This document shows positions 60,706 through 64,000 of a stretch of DNA of 64,000 bases, piece by piece. How positions within the stretch are numbered: position 1 is the first letter of the stretch; each line of letters starts with the position of its first letter. Under the pieces are notes generated by a model. It did not search any database. It saw nothing but the letters and a program-made list of their open reading frames with translations, and had not been told where the DNA came from. Made by a program: the position numbers and the translations under genes. The DNA comes from Amycolatopsis mediterranei (GTDB taxonomy: Bacteria; Actinomycetota; Actinomycetes; Mycobacteriales; Pseudonocardiaceae), in NCBI RefSeq assembly GCF_026017845.1, contig NZ_CP100416.1, positions 2,269,343 to 2,333,342 of the forward strand. The letters are read 5' to 3'.

Positions 60706-62090
60706 CCGACTTCATCGCGATCCTCTACATCATCGCGTTCGCCCTCTTCATCTACGGCCTGATGGGCCTGACCGGCCCGCGCACCGCGGTCCGCGGCAAC
60801 TGGATCGCCGCGGTCGGCATGGGCATCGCCGTGCTCGCCACGCTGCTCACCCCCGGGATGGGCAACTGGGTGCTCATCGCCCTCGGCGTCGGGATCGGCG
60901 TGGTCGTCGGCGTCCCGTCGGCGCGCAAGGTCAAGATGACCGCGATGCCGCAGATGGTGGCGCTGTTCAACGGCGTCGGCGGCGGTGCGGTCGCGCTCAT
61001 CGCGTGGGTCGAGTTCAACTCGACCGACGGCTACGCGCACGAACCGGCGTACATCGCGATCGCGTCCCTGTTCGCGGCGATCATCGGGTCGATCTCCTTC
61101 TGGGGCTCGAACGTCGCGTTCGGCAAGCTGCAGGAGCTGATCAGCGGCCGCCCGATCACCATGGGCAAGCTGCAGCAGCCGGTCAACGCGCTGCTCCTGC
61201 TGATCGCGGTCGTCTGCGCGGTGCTCATCATCACCGGCGGCGACAGCGAACTGCTGATCATCGGGCTGCTGGTCGCGGCGGGCATCCTCGGCCTCACCGT
61301 GGTGCTGCCGATCGGCGGCGCGGACATGCCCGTCGTGATCTCCCTGCTCAACGCCTTCACCGGGCTCTCGGCCGCGGCGATGGGCCTGGCGCTGGACAAC
61401 ACGGCGCTGATCGTGGCCGGCATGATCGTCGGCGCGTCCGGCTCGATCCTGACCAACCTGATGGCCAAGGCGATGAACCGGTCCATCCCGGCGATCGTCG
61501 CGGGCGGCTTCGGCGGCGGCCCGGCGGTCGCGGCCGCCGGCGGCGCGAAGGAAGCCCGTCCGGTGCGCTCGACGAGCGCGGCCGACACCGCGATCCAGAT
61601 GGCGTACGCGAGCAAGGTCGTCGTGGTTCCGGGCTACGGCATGGCCGTGGCCCAGGCGCAGCACACCGTCCGCGAGATGGCGAAGCTGCTGGAGAAGAAG
61701 GGCATCACGGTCGCCTACGCGATCCACCCGGTGGCCGGCCGGATGCCCGGGCACATGAACGTGCTGCTCGCCGAGGCCGACGTGCCGTACGAGCAGCTCA
61801 AGGAGATGGACGAGATCAACTCCGAGTTCGCCCAGACCGACGTCGCGCTGGTGATCGGCGCGAACGACGTCACGAACCCGGCCGCGCAGACCGACCCCAG
61901 CTCGCCGATCTACGGGATGCCGATCCTCAAGGTCAACGAGAGCCGGTCCGTGATCGTCTTGAAACGCGGGATGAGCTCGGGGTTCGCCGGGATCGACAAC
62001 GACCTGTTCTACGATCCGAAGACCAGCATGCTCTTCGGGGACGCCAAGTCGTCGGTGGGCGAGATCGTGGAGGAACTCAAGGCGCTATGA
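60702..62090 (+). CDS. pntB: NAD(P) transhydrogenase beta subunit
   Basis: 462 residues: about eight to nine helices, then NADP(H)-binding domain III with VVVPGYGMAVAQAQHTVREM, the HPVAGRMPGHMNVLLAEA loop, VIGANDVTNPAA and MPILKVNESR, all conserved family motifs. Forms the proton channel and NADP site. GTG start overlaps the previous stop. The stop overlaps the ATG of a lipoate-ligase-like gene. Confidence 0.97.
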   Translation: MTDFIAILYIIAFALFIYGLMGLTGPRTAVRGNWIAAVGMGIAVLATLLTPGMGNWVLIALGVGIGVVVGVPSARKVKMTAMPQMVALFNGVGGGAVALIAWVEFNSTDGYAHEPAYIAIASLFAAIIGSISFWGSNVAFGKLQELISGRPITMGKLQQPVNALLLLIAVVCAVLIITGGDSELLIIGLLVAAGILGLTVVLPIGGADMPVVISLLNAFTGLSAAAMGLALDNTALIVAGMIVGASGSILTNLMAKAMNRSIPAIVAGGFGGGPAVAAAGGAKEARPVRSTSAADTAIQMAYASKVVVVPGYGMAVAQAQHTVREMAKLLEKKGITVAYAIHPVAGRMPGHMNVLLAEADVPYEQLKEMDEINSEFAQTDVALVIGANDVTNPAAQTDPSSPIYGMPILKVNESRSVIVLKRGMSSGFAGIDNDLFYDPKTSMLFGDAKSSVGEIVEELKAL

Positions 62091-62818
62091 CGACCGGGTC
62101 GGATGTTCGTGCGGCGTTCACGGATCCGGCCGAGAATCTCGCTTTCGACGAAGCGCTCCTCCGGGTTGCGCCCGAGTCACCGGTGCTGTGGCTCTGGCGC
62201 AACCCGGTGTGCGTCGTCGTGGGCCGCGGGCAGCGGATCGCGCGCGAGGTGCGGATCGACGAGTGCGTCCGCGACGGTGTCCCGGTGCTGCGCCGGGCCA
62301 GCGGCGGCGGCACGGTGTTCCACGACCCCGGCAACCTGAACGTGACGCTGGTCCTGCCCGGACCGGCGGACCGGCCCCTGGAGGCGCTCGGCCAGGTGAT
62401 GAGCGCCGCGGTCGACCAGCTCGGCCTGGTGCCGCGGATCGGCGACCGCGGGCTGTTCGTCGGCGACGCGAAGCTGTGCGGGTTCGCCGTGTTCCGCACC
62501 AAGACCGGCCTGCTGGCCCACTCGACGCTGCTGGTCGAGACGTCGGCGGGGCTCGTCGGCCGCTACCTGACCGGCGCGCCGCCGGACCCGCGCCCGCTCG
62601 ACTCGCACCGCAGCCCGGTGGCGTCGCTGGCCGAGCACGGCCTGCGGCCCGGGTTCCCGGCGGTCGAGGCGGCGGTGCGGGCGGCGGCGTCGCAGCTGCT
62701 CGGGACGTTCGTGCCCCGGCCGCCGTCGGCGGCCGAGCTGGCGCGGCAGCGGGCGTTGCTGCACACCCGTTACCGCTACCCGTCCTGGCACGCCGACGGC
62801 GCCCAGCGCGCCGCCTGA
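62087..62818 (+). CDS. Lipoate-protein ligase A-like protein
   Basis: 243 residues, BPL/LplA/LipB fold. NLAFDEALLR, VLWLWRNPVCVVVGRGQ and VLRRASGGGTVFHDPGNLNVTLV are the lipoyl-binding motifs. The late lysine of the catalytic site is plausible in GDAKLCGFAVF. It lacks the C-terminal accessory domain of E. coli LplA. ATG overlaps the pntB stop (ATGA). Coupling with transhydrogenase is unusual and may link NADPH supply to lipoylation. Confidence 0.88.
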   Translation: MTTGSDVRAAFTDPAENLAFDEALLRVAPESPVLWLWRNPVCVVVGRGQRIAREVRIDECVRDGVPVLRRASGGGTVFHDPGNLNVTLVLPGPADRPLEALGQVMSAAVDQLGLVPRIGDRGLFVGDAKLCGFAVFRTKTGLLAHSTLLVETSAGLVGRYLTGAPPDPRPLDSHRSPVASLAEHGLRPGFPAVEAAVRAAASQLLGTFVPRPPSAAELARQRALLHTRYRYPSWHADGAQRAA

Positions 62819-62834
62819 GCCGTCTACTGTGGAC

Positions 62835-63392
62835 TTACTCGGCCGCCGAGAACGTGACGGTCGGCACCTTGCGCGCGGCGGCCCGGGTGGTGGCCTTCGG
62901 CTCCGCGGTCTTCGGGGGTTCGGCCTTCGCGCGGGTCGTCTTCGCCGGCGCGGGCTTGGTCGCGGCGGCCTTCGTCGATGCGGTCTTGGTCGATGCGGCC
63001 TTGGCCGAGGTGCCTTCGGCGGACGCGGGCTTGGCGGGCGCGGCCTTCCCGGCGGCGGACGTGGCCTTCGTTCGCCCGGGCGTGGCTTTGGCGGGCGCGG
63101 CCTTCGCGGCGGGCGGCGTGGCTTTCGCTCTCCCGGGTGTGGCCGCGGCCTTTGCGACGGCCGTCTTCGGCGCGGTCTTCTCGGCGCCCGGGACAGTCCG
63201 GGGCCGGTTCTTGCGGCCACCGGTGCGGCGGCCGGCGTCGGCGTACCGCTGCAGGAGCCCGCGCAACGCCTCGGCGTTGGCGAAGGAGAGGTCGATGTCG
63301 TAGTCGATGCCGTCCAGCCCGAAGCCGACGGTCTCCACCGCGGGCTCACCGGTCAGATCATCCAGCACCCGCACAGCCGTGTTCCTGGCCAC
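62835..63392 (-). CDS. Lsr2-type nucleoid protein with histone-H1-like Lys/Ala tail
   Basis: 185 residues. Residues 1-55 match the Lsr2 dimerisation domain (AVRVLDDLTGEPAVETVGFG, then LDGIDYDIDLSFANAEALRG). The usual Lsr2 DNA-binding part (AT-hook-like RGR and IREWAR helix) is absent. Instead about 120 residues of Ala/Lys/Thr/Pro repeats (KAAPAKATPGRTKA) resemble the tail of HupB and histone H1. It probably binds DNA through the basic tail and bridges by the N-domain. GTG 63392 has GGGAGG upstream. Confidence 0.85.
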   Translation of the reverse strand: MARNTAVRVLDDLTGEPAVETVGFGLDGIDYDIDLSFANAEALRGLLQRYADAGRRTGGRKNRPRTVPGAEKTAPKTAVAKAAATPGRAKATPPAAKAAPAKATPGRTKATSAAGKAAPAKPASAEGTSAKAASTKTASTKAAATKPAPAKTTRAKAEPPKTAEPKATTRAAARKVPTVTFSAAE

Positions 63393-63634
63393 GACAAACC
63401 TCCCGTGCTCGAACGTGTGATGTGTTCGCGCGCACCGGGTCCGACGGCACCCGGGGCCGCCGACTGAGTCATCGTCACCGATCCGACCGGCAGCCACGGC
63501 GGAACAGGTGCCGGTGAGCGGGTTGGCTCGCCGACCGTGTCCGCCTGCTTTCGGCCGGATCGGTGACTTGCAGCTTCCCGACGGAGGATAGCCGCTGGCT
63601 TGCGTGATCCCGCGTAGTGGTGTGACCTGAAGCC
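63393..63634. other. Divergent intergenic region
   Basis: 242 bases between the Lsr2-like gene and the disulfide oxidoreductase gene, presumably holding both promoters. I see no gene and no clear operator. Confidence 0.4.
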
Positions 63635-64000
63635 ATGGCTGCAGAGACTTTTGACGTAGTGGTGATCGGTGCGGGTCCGGTGGGAGAGGTGGCCGCCGAA
63701 CGGGCGGCCCGCGGAGGCCTGAAGGTCGCCCTCGTCGAGCACGAACGCTTCGGCGGCGAGTGCTCCTACTGGGCCTGCATCCCGAGCAAGGCGTTGCTGC
63801 GGCCGGGAAATCTCCTCGCCGCCGCCAAGCGCGTGCCCGGCGTGCCGGTCGGTGACCGGATCGACCCGGCGGCGGTGTTCGCGCGCCGTGACTGGTTCAC
63901 CGGCAAGGGCGACGACTCGGGGCAGGTCGACTGGGCCCGCGGGGCGGGCATCGAACCGGTTCGCGGGCACGGGGAAATCACCGGGGAGCGGGAGGTCACC
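63635..64000 (+). CDS. Pyridine-nucleotide-disulfide oxidoreductase, N-terminal part
   Basis: The first 122 codons, cut by the window end; the frame is open throughout. [23 protein letters not shown] is the FAD fold and [19 protein letters not shown] is a variant of the redox-disulfide motif (C-x4-C). The family includes dihydrolipoamide dehydrogenase-like and mercuric-reductase-like enzymes. The SYWACIPSK form is typical of an actinobacterial subgroup of unknown substrate. ATG 63635. Confidence 0.88.
   Translation, partial: MAAETFDVVVIGAGPVGEVAAERAARGGLKVALVEHERFGGECSYWACIPSKALLRPGNLLAAAKRVPGVPVGDRIDPAAVFARRDWFTGKGDDSGQVDWARGAGIEPVRGHGEITGEREVT

Overview
The window comes from a high-GC actinobacterium, most likely Amycolatopsis or a close relative in the Pseudonocardiales. 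This genus call is inferred from coding style, base composition and gene content, not from a database match. Supporting features are mycothione reductase, a Rip1-type site-2 protease, a 285-residue mapB-type methionine aminopeptidase, an Lsr2-like protein, a helix-turn-helix DUF5753/DUF397 pair and many genes that appear to start without a leader (a -10 element 6-7 bases before ATG or GTG). I find 67 protein genes, two of them cut by the window edges, and no rRNA, tRNA or CRISPR.

Region 1 (1-14 kb): a methyltransferase fragment, a MocR regulator, a repeat-rich gap and a DHA2 drug exporter come first. A conserved core follows: dxr, rip1, ispG, a GNAT gene, a penicillin-binding lipoprotein and map. 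This is the same order as the dxr (Rv2870c) to mapB (Rv2861c) block of Mycobacterium tuberculosis; mtr and proS lie further along. Here a methyltransferase, an AraC regulator, a VOC protein and small genes sit between ispG and the GNAT gene. Region 2 (15-28 kb): an operon of ribbon-helix-helix regulator, DUF4097 protein and DrrAB-type exporter; a GntR regulator opposite a CynX-type MFS; mtr; a D,D-carboxypeptidase-like lipoprotein; a secreted trypsin-like protease; bioF; a DEAD-box helicase; and a RIO kinase. A 21-bp tandem array lies beside bioF.

Region 3 (28.6-32.4 kb) is the most unusual part. A phytoene-desaturase-like flavoenzyme is followed by an 88-residue peptide with a leader-like N-terminus and six Thr-Glu-x-Ser-Glu-x repeats. 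Then come an overlapping 51-residue ORF, an ATP-grasp-like protein lacking the catalytic core, and a complete ATP-grasp enzyme. The arrangement resembles a multicore graspetide (omega-ester/amide RiPP) pathway. Region 4 (32-47 kb) holds metabolic and regulatory genes, proS, a GT87-type glycosyltransferase and an MprF-like membrane acyltransferase. Region 5 (47.6-51.3 kb) is a secreted Rhs/YD-repeat protein with a glycine-rich hydrophobic tail and two tiny membrane proteins downstream, a possible toxin-immunity set.

Region 6 (51.5-64 kb): a HAD phosphatase, an ABC-2-like membrane protein, YjbQ, a NarL-type two-component system, a desaturase/ferredoxin-reductase pair opposite its likely TetR regulator, the pntAA-pntAB-pntB transhydrogenase coupled to a lipoate-ligase-like gene, an Lsr2-type protein with a histone-H1-like tail, and the start of a disulfide oxidoreductase. 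Matches to the RecA-independent DNA-damage promoter (RecA-NDp, read by PafBC: TTGTCRGTG-N8-TANNNT) occur before an AraC-VOC operon and a VOC gene. They also occur inside a dispersed repeat found twice near 1.6-1.85 kb and once near 55.9 kb.
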